A DNA stretch of 64,000 bases, taken from Caldilineaceae bacterium (GTDB lineage: Bacteria > Chloroflexota > Anaerolineae > Caldilineales > Caldilineaceae). This document shows positions 17,609-26,536 of the stretch, in pieces. How positions within the stretch are numbered: position 1 is the first letter of the stretch; every line of letters starts with the position of its first letter. The stretch lies in contig JALSIX010000006.1 in NCBI GenBank assembly GCA_026989655.1, forward strand, positions 1 through 64,000. The letters run 5' to 3'. A program made the position numbers and the translations under genes. Below the pieces are notes generated by a model. The model was not told the DNA's origin. It did not search any database and worked only from the letters and a program-made list of their open reading frames with translations.

Positions 17609-19153
17609 CTAATCGGTCTCCTCCTCCAGGAGCGCGGCCACCCGCCGGCGATCGATCTTGCCCGAGGCCGTCTGGGGAAGCCGCGCCACCGCCCGCACAT
17701 GGCGAGGGACCTTGTACCCCGCCAACCGACGTCGACAGAGACGGATCAGCTCCGCCTCGTCCACCCGGAGCTGGGGCCTCACCTGGACCATGGCCACCAC
17801 CCGCTGGCCCCATTCCGGATCGGCCAGGCCCACCACACAGGCCTCCTCCACGGCCGGATGTTGTCGGAGCACCGCCTCCACCTCGCTGGGATCCACGTTC
17901 TCGCCGCCGGTGACGATCCGGTCGCTTCGCCGCTGGACCACCCAGAGGTCTCCCTCCAGGTCCAGGTAGCCCAGATCCCCGGTGTGCAGCCATCCGCCGG
18001 CCAGGGTCTGGGCCGTGGCCGGCGGATCGTCGAAGTACCCGGCCATCACCTGGGGGCCGCGAACCCAGATCTCGCCCACCTGGCCCCGCGGCACCTCCTG
18101 GCCCTGGGGGTCCACCACCCGTACCTGGGTGAAGAGCAAGGGGCGGCCCACCGTGCCGGGCTTGGCCCGGACCTGCTCGGGGAGGGCCGTGGCCACCTGC
18201 GAGGCCGCCTCGGTCAACCCATAGGTGGCGGCCACCGGCACCCGAGCCGCCAGGGCCGCTGCCAACAGCTCGGGGGGAGCGGCCGCGCCGCCCAACAACA
18301 CCCGTCGCAGACGGGAGGGCCAAGGTCCGGGGTCCGCCTGCAGCAGTCGGTAGAGCATGGTGGGCACCAGGGAGGTCAGGGTCACCCCATCCGCTTCCAG
18401 GCTGGCCCGGAACGCGGCCACGTCGAATCCCTCCTGCAACACCAGGGCCGTGCCGTACAGACACGACCGGAACACCAGCGCGAGCCCCCCCACATGGTAG
18501 AGGGGCAGGCAGCTCAGCCACCGGTCCTCCGGATCCACCCCCAGGCGAAAGGCCGAGGCCACCGCGCTCCACAGGTGGTTGGCGAAGGTGAGCATCGCGG
18601 CCTTGGGCTCCCCGGTGGTCCCCGAGGTGAAGACCAGGGCCTGGACCCGATCTCCGGGCGGGTCGGGCTCCTGGGTGGGAGCCGGGGGGCGGGAGAACGA
18701 GGGCCACCGCTCCCCGGCCCGGACGTCCTCCTCCCCGGGCAGCCGGCTGGGGGAGCGCCACCGTTCTGGGGCCAGGGCCGCGGCCTCCTCCCGCGTCGGC
18801 CCCTGGAGCGCGATGGCCAGTGAAGGGCCGATCCGGGCCAGCTGCTTCGCCCGTTCCGGCGCGGTCCACCGGGTGTTCAGGGGCACCAACACCCCTCCGA
18901 GCCGGGCCACCCCGTGGACCAGGGCCACGTACAGGGGGGAGTTGGGCAGCAGCACGGCCACCCGGTGGCCGGGCCCCACCCCGTCTGCGGCCAGGGCATG
19001 GGCCACGCCGTCTGCCCAACGGTCCAGCTCCCCGTAGGTCAGTGCCCGGCCCTGGAAGAGCAGGGCCAGGCGTGTGGGTGTCGCCGCAGCCCGGGCCCGC
19101 AGCCAGTCCGGGGCTTCCCACGGGCTCGCTTGGGAGAGCGGCAGGGCAGCCAT
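17609..19153 (-). CDS. menE: 2-succinylbenzoate-CoA ligase
   Basis: This 514-aa acyl-adenylate-forming enzyme activates o-succinylbenzoate to its CoA thioester in menaquinone synthesis. Visible ANL-superfamily motifs are the P-loop 'LVFTSGTTGEPKAAM' (about 195-209), 'YGLTEAASQ', 'GWLHTGDLGYLD', 'RSDRIVTGGENVDPSEVE' and the C-terminal catalytic lysine in 'LPQTASGKIDRR'. The specificity call rests on its position 3 bp after menB and downstream of menF and menD; by sequence alone it could be another aryl- or acyl-CoA ligase. Residues ~145-180 form a low-complexity Pro/Arg-rich insertion before the P-loop. Confidence 0.9.
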   Translation of the reverse strand: MAALPLSQASPWEAPDWLRARAAATPTRLALLFQGRALTYGELDRWADGVAHALAADGVGPGHRVAVLLPNSPLYVALVHGVARLGGVLVPLNTRWTAPERAKQLARIGPSLAIALQGPTREEAAALAPERWRSPSRLPGEEDVRAGERWPSFSRPPAPTQEPDPPGDRVQALVFTSGTTGEPKAAMLTFANHLWSAVASAFRLGVDPEDRWLSCLPLYHVGGLALVFRSCLYGTALVLQEGFDVAAFRASLEADGVTLTSLVPTMLYRLLQADPGPWPSRLRRVLLGGAAAPPELLAAALAARVPVAATYGLTEAASQVATALPEQVRAKPGTVGRPLLFTQVRVVDPQGQEVPRGQVGEIWVRGPQVMAGYFDDPPATAQTLAGGWLHTGDLGYLDLEGDLWVVQRRSDRIVTGGENVDPSEVEAVLRQHPAVEEACVVGLADPEWGQRVVAMVQVRPQLRVDEAELIRLCRRRLAGYKVPRHVRAVARLPQTASGKIDRRRVAALLEEETD

Positions 19154-19156
19154 GGG

Positions 19157-20047
<891 letters not shown>

Positions 20048-20097
20048 GGCCGAATCCTTTTCCCTCCTGATGTGGGTGTGGCGGGAGATGGCGTGTC

Positions 20098-21837
20098 CTA
20101 CAGGGAGCCCGCGGCCCGGTGGAGAGATGCCACCAGGCGCCGTCGTCGCTCCTCGTCCTGGGCCCCATCGGTGACCACCTGGAGCACCGCGGCCGGCCCC
20201 TCCAGGGCCTGGCCCAGGGCCCGGTCCAGCGAGGGGCCGTCGTGGACCCGCGCGAACGCCAGGCCGTACATCCGGGCCGCGGGCTCGAAGTCCAGGCCGT
20301 GGGGCGTCAGGAACAGCTCCTGGAAGGGAGGTTCGTGGGCGGCAATGGGCAGGCGGCGGAAGATCCCGCCGCCGTTGTTGTGGAGCACCACGATGGTGGC
20401 GTTGTCCAGGCCATGGTGGCGCACGGCCAGGAGGCCGTTCAGGTCGTGGTAGAAGGAGATGTCGCCGACGAGGAGCACCGTGGGGCGGCCCGGATCCGCC
20501 GCGGCCACTCCCAGGGCCGTGGAGACCATCCCGTCGATGCCGCTGGCCCCTCGGTTGCCGAAGACCCGGATCTCCCGGGACGAGGCCGGCACGAACTGGT
20601 CCACGTGGCGGATGGGAAGGCTGTTGCCCAGGACCAGGTTCGCGCCTGGGGGGAGCGCATCCACCACCCGGCGCACAGCCTGGGCATCCCACCAGCCCTC
20701 CCCCAGCCCGGTGTGGTGGAGGGCCTGGGTCCGCTCCTCCAGGGCCTGCCAGATCTGGGCCCAGGTGCCGGGCCCTCGCCGGGGCAGGGCGGCCATCAGG
20801 GCCCGACAGGTGGCCTCCTCGTCCGCCTGGAGGAAATGGGTGACCCGGTGGGTGTCGTCGGCCCACACGCCGCTGGCCCGTACATGGACCTGCACCGGAG
20901 GGCGGGTCCGTTCCAGGTAGCTGTGGAGCCCCTTGGCGGTGGGGATCCCGCCGAAGCGGAGCACCGCCTGGGGAGGCTCTCCGGCCGGAGGATGCTGCAG
21001 GAAGGTCTCGTACCCGGCCAGGATGGGCGTATCCACTCCATGGGGGCCAAAGCGGACCCCGGAGAGCGGGTCGGCCAGGATGGGGTAGCCCAGGTGGCGG
21101 GCCAGCTCCGCCACCGCGGCGGGGAACCCCCCACCCGGACAGCCTGGGCCACAGAGGATCCACCCTCGCTCTACCGGGGCCAGCAGGGCTGCCAGGGCCT
21201 GGATGGCCGCCTCGGTAGGCCGGAGTTCCCCCCGTAGGATCTGGGGCGGCGGGGGCTGGCAGGGTTCCGGTTGGAAGCGGGTGGAGGGTTCCAGGGGCTT
21301 GCGGAAGGGCAGGTTGATGTGGACCGGGCCCCGACGCAGGCCGTTCGCGATGGCCACGGCCCGGGCGGCCAAGGTGCGCAGATGGCGGCGCAGCACCGGG
21401 GGCGGATCCGCCTCGGGTACCGGCACGTCCACGGCCCACAGCACGTGGTCGCCGTAGAGCTTCACCTGGTCGATGGTCTGGTTGGCCCCGCTGTCCCGCA
21501 GCTCCGGGGGACGGTCCGCGGTGAGGAGGAGCAGGGGAACCTGGCTCTGGTAGGCCTCCACCACGCCGGGGTGGAACTCCACCGCTGCGGTGCCGGAGGT
21601 GCAGACCAAGGCCACCGGCCGCCCCTTGGCCAGGGCCAGCCCCAGGGCGAAGAAGGCCGCGCTGCGTTCGTCCAGGTGGCGATACACCCGGAGGGCCGGA
21701 TGGGCGTGGCAGGCCAGGACCAGGGGCGTGGAACGGGATCCCGGGGCCAGGCAGACGTCCTGGACGCCGGAGCGGGCCAGGGCGTCCACCAGGATCTCAG
21801 CGTAGGACAGGTTGGGATTGGGGGTCGTCCGGGTCAT
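20098..21837 (-). CDS. menD: SEPHCHC synthase (2-succinyl-5-enolpyruvyl-6-hydroxy-3-cyclohexene-1-carboxylate synthase)
   Basis: This 579-aa thiamine-diphosphate enzyme condenses isochorismate with 2-oxoglutarate. Motifs include 'CLAPGSRSTPLVLA' near the N-terminus, 'DERSAAFFALGLALAKGRP', 'CTSGTAAVEFHPGVVEA' and 'LTADRPPELRDSGANQTIDQ'. The ThDP/Mg motif is 'GDISFYHDLNGLL...NNGGGIF'. All are characteristic of MenD. The start overlaps the 3' end of menF by 41 bp, an arrangement that favours coupled translation. No defects were seen. Confidence 0.96.
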   Translation of the reverse strand: MTRTTPNPNLSYAEILVDALARSGVQDVCLAPGSRSTPLVLACHAHPALRVYRHLDERSAAFFALGLALAKGRPVALVCTSGTAAVEFHPGVVEAYQSQVPLLLLTADRPPELRDSGANQTIDQVKLYGDHVLWAVDVPVPEADPPPVLRRHLRTLAARAVAIANGLRRGPVHINLPFRKPLEPSTRFQPEPCQPPPPQILRGELRPTEAAIQALAALLAPVERGWILCGPGCPGGGFPAAVAELARHLGYPILADPLSGVRFGPHGVDTPILAGYETFLQHPPAGEPPQAVLRFGGIPTAKGLHSYLERTRPPVQVHVRASGVWADDTHRVTHFLQADEEATCRALMAALPRRGPGTWAQIWQALEERTQALHHTGLGEGWWDAQAVRRVVDALPPGANLVLGNSLPIRHVDQFVPASSREIRVFGNRGASGIDGMVSTALGVAAADPGRPTVLLVGDISFYHDLNGLLAVRHHGLDNATIVVLHNNGGGIFRRLPIAAHEPPFQELFLTPHGLDFEPAARMYGLAFARVHDGPSLDRALGQALEGPAAVLQVVTDGAQDEERRRRLVASLHRAAGSL

Positions 21838-23275
21838 GGTCTTGGCAGGGGACGGGGTCTCGGTCTGGGGTCAGGGAGCCAGGGGCCAGGGCCTCCAACA
21901 TGGGCCGAAACTTCCACTCGGTCTCCTCCCACTCCCGTTCGGCCACCGAGTCGGCCACGATGCCCGAGCCCGCGTAGAGCCACGCCCGCTTTTCCTGGAC
22001 CACCGCGGAGCGGATGGCCACGGCAAAGGTGCCGTCCAGATCGGGGTCGATCCAGCCCACCGGGCCCGCGTACCAGCCCCGCAGGGTGGGCTCGTGTTCC
22101 TGGATGAAGGCCAGGGCGAGTTCCCGGGGAGTGCCGCCCATCGCCGGGGTCGGGTGGAGCTCCTGAACCAGGGGAAGGACCCCGGGCGCTTCCTTCAAGG
22201 TACCCTGGATGGGTGTGTGCAGATGGTGGATGTTCCGCAGGGCAAGCACCTGGGGCATGCTGGGCACGGTCAACGTCCGGGCGAAGGGCTCCAGCCGCCG
22301 GCGGATGGAGGCCACCACCAGCGCGTGTTCGTGACGGTCCTTCACCGAGGCCAACAGGGCTCGGGCCAGGGCCCCATCCGCCTCTGGGGTGGTGCCGCGA
22401 GGGCTGGAGCCGGCCAGGGCCATGGTGCTCACCTGCTCTCCCTGGACCTGGACCAGGAGCTCTGGGGTAGCGCCCAGGAAGGCGTGGCCAGGCCGAGGTT
22501 CGAACAGGAAGAGGAAGCAGTCGGGGTATCGGCCTTCCAGCCGTTCCAGAGCCTCGACGATGGGGAGAGGGGCCTCTCCATGGAGCTGGCAGACACGGGA
22601 GAGGACCACCTTCTGGAGAGGGGTGGACCGAAAGCGGGCCTGGGCCAGGTGGATGAGCCGGGCCCAGGTTGGGAAGGACAAGGGATAGTCCACCTGGACT
22701 CTGACGGTCCTGTCTGAAGGCGGTGTCTGCGGGCCGGCGGCTCTCTCCTGGAGCCGGGCATAGCGCTCGTCCAGGGCCTCTCGGAGGAGGGGCAGGTTGG
22801 CCATGGGCCGTTCCTCCGCGGGCAGGAGGACGTTCACCGTGAGCCAGGCCTGGCGGCCCCGGCAGGCAAGCTGGAAGTGGGGCAGGATGAAGTGGGCCGG
22901 ATGGAAAGCGGTCCAGGTGATGTCGGGGATGAAGTCCTCTCGGAAGGAGAAGCCCCCGAAGAGACGGGGCCGGGCCAGGGGATCCTCGCCGGCCAGGATC
23001 ACCCCCTGGCTGAACAGCGCTCGGGCCTGCCGTTGGATGGCGGCGAAGCGGGCTTCTCCGTAGCCCATCAGGTGGGCGGCCACCCCGACCCCTGCCCACA
23101 CGGTGCCGGTCCGGCCGTCTCGCCAGAGGAAGCGCTCCTGGCCCTGGACCGCCCGCAGAAAGGCCATGGGGCGCAGCCCCGGGGCCGGCCGGGCCAGGCT
23201 GAGCAGGCGTCCATGGAGGGCCACCTGGTATTCGTCCGAGGAGCTCAGGCCCGCGACCGGGGAAACGGCGGCCAT
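21797..23275 (-). CDS. menF: Isochorismate synthase
   Basis: This 492-aa chorismate-utilising enzyme makes isochorismate, the first committed step to menaquinone. The N-terminal half is variable. The catalytic half (from ~residue 215) has 'KVVLSRVCQLHG', 'LFLFEPRPGHAFLGATPELL', 'ALAGSSPRGTTPEAD', 'DRHEHALVVASIRRRLEP', 'HPTPAMGGTPRELAL' and 'FAVAIRSAVVQ', matching the isochorismate synthase/anthranilate synthase I family. The MenF assignment follows from adjacency to menD. The ATG at 23275 lies 4 bp after the stop of the TetR gene, so regulator and first biosynthetic gene are likely co-transcribed. Confidence 0.94.
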   Translation of the reverse strand: MAAVSPVAGLSSSDEYQVALHGRLLSLARPAPGLRPMAFLRAVQGQERFLWRDGRTGTVWAGVGVAAHLMGYGEARFAAIQRQARALFSQGVILAGEDPLARPRLFGGFSFREDFIPDITWTAFHPAHFILPHFQLACRGRQAWLTVNVLLPAEERPMANLPLLREALDERYARLQERAAGPQTPPSDRTVRVQVDYPLSFPTWARLIHLAQARFRSTPLQKVVLSRVCQLHGEAPLPIVEALERLEGRYPDCFLFLFEPRPGHAFLGATPELLVQVQGEQVSTMALAGSSPRGTTPEADGALARALLASVKDRHEHALVVASIRRRLEPFARTLTVPSMPQVLALRNIHHLHTPIQGTLKEAPGVLPLVQELHPTPAMGGTPRELALAFIQEHEPTLRGWYAGPVGWIDPDLDGTFAVAIRSAVVQEKRAWLYAGSGIVADSVAEREWEETEWKFRPMLEALAPGSLTPDRDPVPCQDHDPDDPQSQPVLR

Positions 23276-23279
23276 GGCA

Positions 23280-23897
23280 TCACCTCGTCTCTTCCAGGGT
23301 CTCGGCTGCGGCCACACTGCGCAGGAGCATGGGGACCAGGGTCTCCACGATGCGATCTGGGGTGGGCTCCCCGGTGTAGACCCAGCGGATGGTCACATGG
23401 TAGATGCTGCCCATCCAGGCGTGGGCCACCACCCCGGTGTCCACCGGCGGGATCTCCCCCGCGGCCACGGCCTGGTCCAGGTGGAGCTGGATCAGGCCGG
23501 CAAAGCGATCGTGGATCTCCATCCGCTTCTGCTCGAAGACGCTGCCCAGCCCGGCCGCCTGGACCAGGAGGATCTTGGCCGGACGGCGGTACTTGCCGAA
23601 GGTCTCCAGACAGGCGTGGAGGGCGGCCGCCACCTTGGCCATGGGGCTCTCGTGCGCCTGGATGGCCTCGGTGATCCGGCGTTCCAGGAGATCCGCGAAC
23701 TTCTCCAGCAGGGCCAGGAAGAGGCGCTCCTTGTTGGGGAAGTGGAAGTAGATGGCTCCCTTGGAGGTGCCCGACTCGGCCACGATCTCGTCCAGGCGGG
23801 TGTCGTGATAGCCCTTGCGGCTGAAGAGGTTCAGGGCCGCGTCCAGAATGCGCTCTCGGGTTCCCATGGGATCTCGCGAGGATGTGTGCTCGGCCAC
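23280..23897 (-). CDS. TetR-family transcriptional regulator, first gene of the menaquinone operon
   Basis: The protein (205 aa from the chosen start) has an N-terminal TetR helix-turn-helix, 'TRERILDAALNLFSRKGYHDT' then 'IVAESGTSKGAIYFHFPNKE', followed by an all-helical ligand domain. Three starts are possible. ATG 23918 has no properly spaced ribosome-binding site. GTG 23897 is preceded by AGGAGG and is my choice. ATG 23867 sits right at the conserved domain. It is encoded directly ahead of menF, and an 18-bp palindrome of TetR-operator type lies 79-96 bp upstream. That suggests autoregulation and control of menaquinone genes, possibly also of the divergent gene. The ligand is unknown. Confidence 0.87.
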   Translation of the reverse strand: MAEHTSSRDPMGTRERILDAALNLFSRKGYHDTRLDEIVAESGTSKGAIYFHFPNKERLFLALLEKFADLLERRITEAIQAHESPMAKVAAALHACLETFGKYRRPAKILLVQAAGLGSVFEQKRMEIHDRFAGLIQLHLDQAVAAGEIPPVDTGVVAHAWMGSIYHVTIRWVYTGEPTPDRIVETLVPMLLRSVAAAETLEETR

Positions 23898-23975
23898 GCG
23901 TCCTCCTGTCTGGACCATCTCCTGGTTGGAGCGCAGGGAGCGGCCTGGCCGGGGCGCTCCCTGGCTGCGCTGTAA

Positions 23976-23993
23976 ACCGACCGGTCAGTCGGT
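23976..23993. promoter_or_regulatory. Candidate TetR operator between the menaquinone operon and the cPGS-like gene
   Basis: The sequence ACCGACCGGTCAGTCGGT has perfect 6-bp arms (ACCGAC and GTCGGT) around a 6-bp centre. The size and ACCGAC...GTCGGT style are common for TetR-family operators of the AcrR/FadR type. It lies in the 270-bp divergent region between the tetR start and the + strand gene at 24168, where it could serve both directions. Confidence 0.6.
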
Positions 23994-24167
23994 CCAGTGT
24001 ACCATGGAATGGTCCCAGCCTCCAAGCCGGATGGACCGCCACACCCCGGGTAGGGTGACGAGACCCCTGGTTTCTCCGGCGTGGTATCATGGAGGCGATG
24101 ACCGGGGAGCCACCCGGTGGGACCGGCTGTCCGGATCGGCCATTGCGGAACGCCGAGGAGGGATCTC

Positions 24168-25496
24168 ATGGTGCAACGAGCGGTGATCTTGGGGGCTGCG
24201 GGCCGGGACTTCCACAACTTCAACGTACATTTCCGGGATAACCCGGGCTATCGGGTGGTGGCCTTCACCGCCGCCCAGATCCCCAACATCGAGGGGCGGC
24301 GCTACCCGCCGGAGCTGGCCGGCGAGGGCTATCCCCAGGGCATCCCCATCGAGCCGGAGGCGGAGCTGGAGCGGATCATCCGCGAAGGCCAGGTGGACGT
24401 GGTCGTCTTCAGCTACTCGGACGTGAGCCACCAACACGTGATGGCCCTGGCCGGTCGGGCCATGGCCGCGGGCGCGGACTTTCTCCTGCTGGGGCCTCGG
24501 CACACCATGCTCCAGGCCCGAGTGCCGGTGGTGGCGGTCTGCGCCATGCGCACCGGCGCGGGGAAGAGCCAGACCAGCCGGCGGGTGGTCCAGATCCTGG
24601 GGGAGCGAGGCCAGCGGGTGGTGGCCGTGCGCCATCCCATGCCCTACGGGGATCTGCGGGCCCAGGCGGTGCAGCGCTTCGCCTCCTGGCAGGACCTGGA
24701 CCGTTACCGGGTCACCATCGAGGAGCGGGAGGAGTACGAGCCCTACATCCGCCAGGGCCACGTGATCTACGCCGGAGTGGACTACCAGGCCATCCTGCGC
24801 CAGGCCGAGCAGGAGGCGGACATCCTGGTCTGGGATGGGGGCAACAACGACCTGCCCTTCTACCGCCCGGACCTCCACATCACCGTGGTGGATCCCCTGC
24901 GGGCGGAGCATGGCGCCACCTACTTCCCCAGCCCGGCCAACATGCGCCTGGCGGACGTCTTCGTGGTCAACAAGGTGGACACGGCCAGCTTCCAGGAAGT
25001 GGAGCAGGCCCGGGCCCTCTGCCGGGAGATGAATCCCCGGGCCCGGGTGGTGGAGGCAGCCAGCCCCCTCTTCATAGAGGATGGCCAGAGCATCCTGGGC
25101 AAGCGGGTGCTGGTGGTGGAGGACGGGCCCACCCTGACCCACGGGGAGATGGCCTTCGGCGCAGGGTGGCTGGCGGCCCGTCGCTACGGCGCAGGGGAGA
25201 TCGTGGATCCTCGACCCTACGCGGTGGGCTCCATCCAGGAGACCTATGCCCGGTGGCCTCAGATCGGAGCCGTTCTGCCGGCCATGGGCTACGGCCCGGA
25301 GCAGATGGCCGAGCTGGCCAAGACCATCCGGCGAGCTCCGGTGGATCTGGTGATCGTGGCCACGCCCATCGACCTGCGTCGCCTCATCCAGTTGGACAAG
25401 CCGGCCCTGCGGGTCCGCTATGAGCTCCAGGAGATCGGCGAGCCCACCCTGGCAGCGATCCTGGACGAGTGGCTGGAAGGGTGGGCCGGCGAGTAG
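24168..25496 (+). CDS. Cyclic 2,3-diphosphoglycerate synthetase-like P-loop protein
   Basis: This 442-aa protein begins 'MVQRAVILGAAGRDFHNFN' and has a P-loop 'AMRTGAGKSQTS' (about 127-138), 'RHPMPYGDL', 'VWDGGNNDLPFYRPDLHI' and 'VFVVNKVDTAS'. These features match cyclic 2,3-diphosphoglycerate synthetase (cPGS) of methanogens and its bacterial homologues, often annotated as GTPases. In archaea the enzyme uses ATP to cyclise 2,3-diphosphoglycerate into a thermoprotectant and phosphate store. Whether this bacterial copy makes cDPG is not established. The ATG is preceded by AGGAGG. It is transcribed away from the TetR/menaquinone operon, sharing a palindromic site. An archaeal-type phosphoglycerate mutase gene lies at the end of the window. 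Confidence 0.82.
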   Translation: MVQRAVILGAAGRDFHNFNVHFRDNPGYRVVAFTAAQIPNIEGRRYPPELAGEGYPQGIPIEPEAELERIIREGQVDVVVFSYSDVSHQHVMALAGRAMAAGADFLLLGPRHTMLQARVPVVAVCAMRTGAGKSQTSRRVVQILGERGQRVVAVRHPMPYGDLRAQAVQRFASWQDLDRYRVTIEEREEYEPYIRQGHVIYAGVDYQAILRQAEQEADILVWDGGNNDLPFYRPDLHITVVDPLRAEHGATYFPSPANMRLADVFVVNKVDTASFQEVEQARALCREMNPRARVVEAASPLFIEDGQSILGKRVLVVEDGPTLTHGEMAFGAGWLAARRYGAGEIVDPRPYAVGSIQETYARWPQIGAVLPAMGYGPEQMAELAKTIRRAPVDLVIVATPIDLRRLIQLDKPALRVRYELQEIGEPTLAAILDEWLEGWAGE

Positions 25497-25515
25497 ATGG
25501 GGTTCGGGCCTGGAG

Positions 25516-25582
25516 GGGTCGGGGTTGTCCCAATGGTCGGTGGGGTGGGGGGTCTGCGCATGGGAGCATGCGCACTCCTCAG
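25516..25582 (+). repeat. 67-bp direct repeat flanking the RAYT gene, left copy
   Basis: This segment recurs at 26380-26446 in the same orientation with a single visible difference (T versus C inside the G-rich run). It begins GGGTCGGGGTTG and ends with the REP hairpin and CTCCTCAG. The copies bracket the transposase gene, so the whole 25516-26446 unit has long direct ends. Confidence 0.85.
25555..25580 (-). repeat. REP hairpin, copy 1
   Basis: The + strand shows TGCGCAT, a GGGAGC loop, ATGCGCA and then CTCCTC. Read on the minus strand this is a GAGGAG head, a 7-bp stem (TGCGCAT/ATGCGCA) and loop GCTCCC. The head can base-pair with the loop (GGAG with CTCC), a feature reminiscent of REP and IS200/IS605 single-strand recognition sites. 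Confidence 0.8.
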
Positions 25583-25692
25583 ATGGTGAGTCGGGATGGA
25601 AGCACATGTACCGAGGTATGCATTCCTCGAGATGGGTGTTTTTGTGTAGTAGGGGCGCGGATTTAGCTTCTATGTGCCTGCCTTTCGAAAAT

Positions 25693-25718
25693 GAGGAGTG
25701 CGCATTCTCAAATGCGCA
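25693..25718 (+). repeat. REP hairpin, copy 2 (inverted relative to the others)
   Basis: A GAGGAG head is followed by stem TGCGCATT/AATGCGCA (8 bp) with loop CTCA. Orientation is opposite to copies 1, 3 and 4. It is the only copy directly upstream of the transposase start, about 50 bp away. Confidence 0.75.
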
Positions 25719-25767
25719 CGGATTTCCAGAATTGCTGACTCCTCGCGCGGAGAAGGGGGCCCCCACT

Positions 25768-26307
25768 ATGCCAATACCTCGCTTCCACATTCAGGGACAC
25801 GTCTACTACGTCACGACCAATGTCTACCGGCGCCTTCGGCTGTTCACTCGTCCATCCCTCGTGTTGCCTCTTCTGGACAGCCTGAATTTCTATCGTCACA
25901 GATACACCTTCAAATTGCTCGGCTACGTCATCATGCCGGATCATCTGCATCTGCTGGTCTGGCCTCAAGACCCCGAGCAAATGGGAGCGTTTATGCGGGA
26001 TTTCAAGAAGTTCACCGCGGTCCGGCTGATCCGCCAGGCGGAAGTTGAAAAGGACCACAAATTGTTGACTGCTTTCGAGGCAGCGGGCTCTGAAACGGGA
26101 CGGAGTGAGCGCAAGGTCTGGCAGGACAGCTATTGGGATCTGAATATCTACACTGAGCGCTTCCTACGGCAGAAACTCAACTACATGCATCGCAATCCCG
26201 TTCGCGGCAGGATTGTGGAACATCCGGAGGCGTACCCGTATTCGAGCTATCGCAACTATGTGTTGGGGGACGAGGCTTTGATCGAAATCGATCGGGGTTG
26301 GCTCTGA
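25768..26307 (+). CDS. REP-associated tyrosine transposase (RAYT, Y1_Tnp/HUH family)
   Basis: This 179-aa single-strand DNA transposase-like protein has the HUH motif at 'MPDHLHLLVWP' (His59, His61) and a candidate catalytic Tyr139 in 'LNYMHRNPVRGRIV', the TnpA_REP signature. Family members bind and cleave REP hairpins. This gene is surrounded by four hairpins of one sequence type, which supports RAYT rather than a classical IS200. The ATG at 25768 fits the conserved 'MPIPRFHIQGHVYYVTTNVY' beginning; there is no strong ribosome-binding site. Its GC content is clearly lower than that of its neighbours, suggesting acquisition. Length and both motifs are intact, so it may be active. Confidence 0.92.
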   Translation: MPIPRFHIQGHVYYVTTNVYRRLRLFTRPSLVLPLLDSLNFYRHRYTFKLLGYVIMPDHLHLLVWPQDPEQMGAFMRDFKKFTAVRLIRQAEVEKDHKLLTAFEAAGSETGRSERKVWQDSYWDLNIYTERFLRQKLNYMHRNPVRGRIVEHPEAYPYSSYRNYVLGDEALIEIDRGWL

Positions 26308-26311
26308 AACA

Positions 26312-26337
26312 TGCGCATGGGAGCATGCGCACTCCTC
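26312..26337 (-). repeat. REP hairpin, copy 3
   Basis: Identical to copy 1: TGCGCAT, GGGAGC loop, ATGCGCA, CTCCTC. It starts 5 bp after the transposase stop codon. Confidence 0.8.
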
Positions 26338-26379
26338 AGGTGGGGGTGGGGACATGTGTCTTGGGGTTCAAGGTCGGAA

Positions 26380-26446
26380 GGGTCGGGGTTGTCCCAATGG
26401 TCGGTGGGGCGGGGGGTCTGCGCATGGGAGCATGCGCACTCCTCAG
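26380..26446 (+). repeat. 67-bp direct repeat flanking the RAYT gene, right copy
   Basis: Matches 25516-25582 with one visible substitution and the same internal offset (39 bp) to the REP hairpin. Its presence on both sides suggests duplication by recombination or transposition of a REP-containing unit. Confidence 0.85.
26419..26444 (-). repeat. REP hairpin, copy 4
   Basis: Identical to copies 1 and 3 in stem, loop and CTCCTC flank. It is embedded in the right copy of the 67-bp repeat. Confidence 0.8.
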
Positions 26447-26496
26447 GTGGGGGTTGGATTGGTGGTATGCGTATGAGGGGCTGAGGCGATGTTGTC

Positions 26497-26536
26497 GAGG
26501 TCAAGGGGGGTGTTTTTCTGTGCCCCTCTTGACCTC
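26497..26536. terminator. Strong hairpin, possible bidirectional terminator
   Basis: GAGGTCAAG (26497-26505) pairs with CTTGACCTC (26528-26536). The pairing continues through a G-T wobble and four G-C pairs, giving about 14 bp around a loop that contains TTTTT. It lies between the + strand transposase and the convergent DUF1028 gene. There is no T-run after the stem, so termination is only one possible role; it may belong to the mobile unit. Confidence 0.45.

Larger units (their letters stand above)
25497..25767. other. Repeat-rich intergenic region upstream of the RAYT gene
   Basis: These 271 bp contain no gene I can support. They hold the first copy of a 67-bp direct repeat (25516-25582), a minus-oriented REP hairpin (25555-25580), a degenerate hairpin around 25603-25628, and a plus-oriented REP hairpin (25693-25718). 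Base composition is visibly less GC-rich than the neighbouring genes. Confidence 0.75.

Noticed and set aside
15915-17612. Large + strand frame antisense to the antiporter gene.
   Set aside because: The translation is His/Gln/Gly-rich with no recognisable domain and lies wholly over a clear CPA2 gene.
13636-17700. A 1354-codon minus-strand frame running through the ABC and antiporter genes.
   Set aside because: Only its last 178 codons read as a real protein (13636-14172). The upstream part is a Gly/Pro/Arg-rich shadow of the ABC ATPase and antiporter, and an in-frame ATG sits at 14172.
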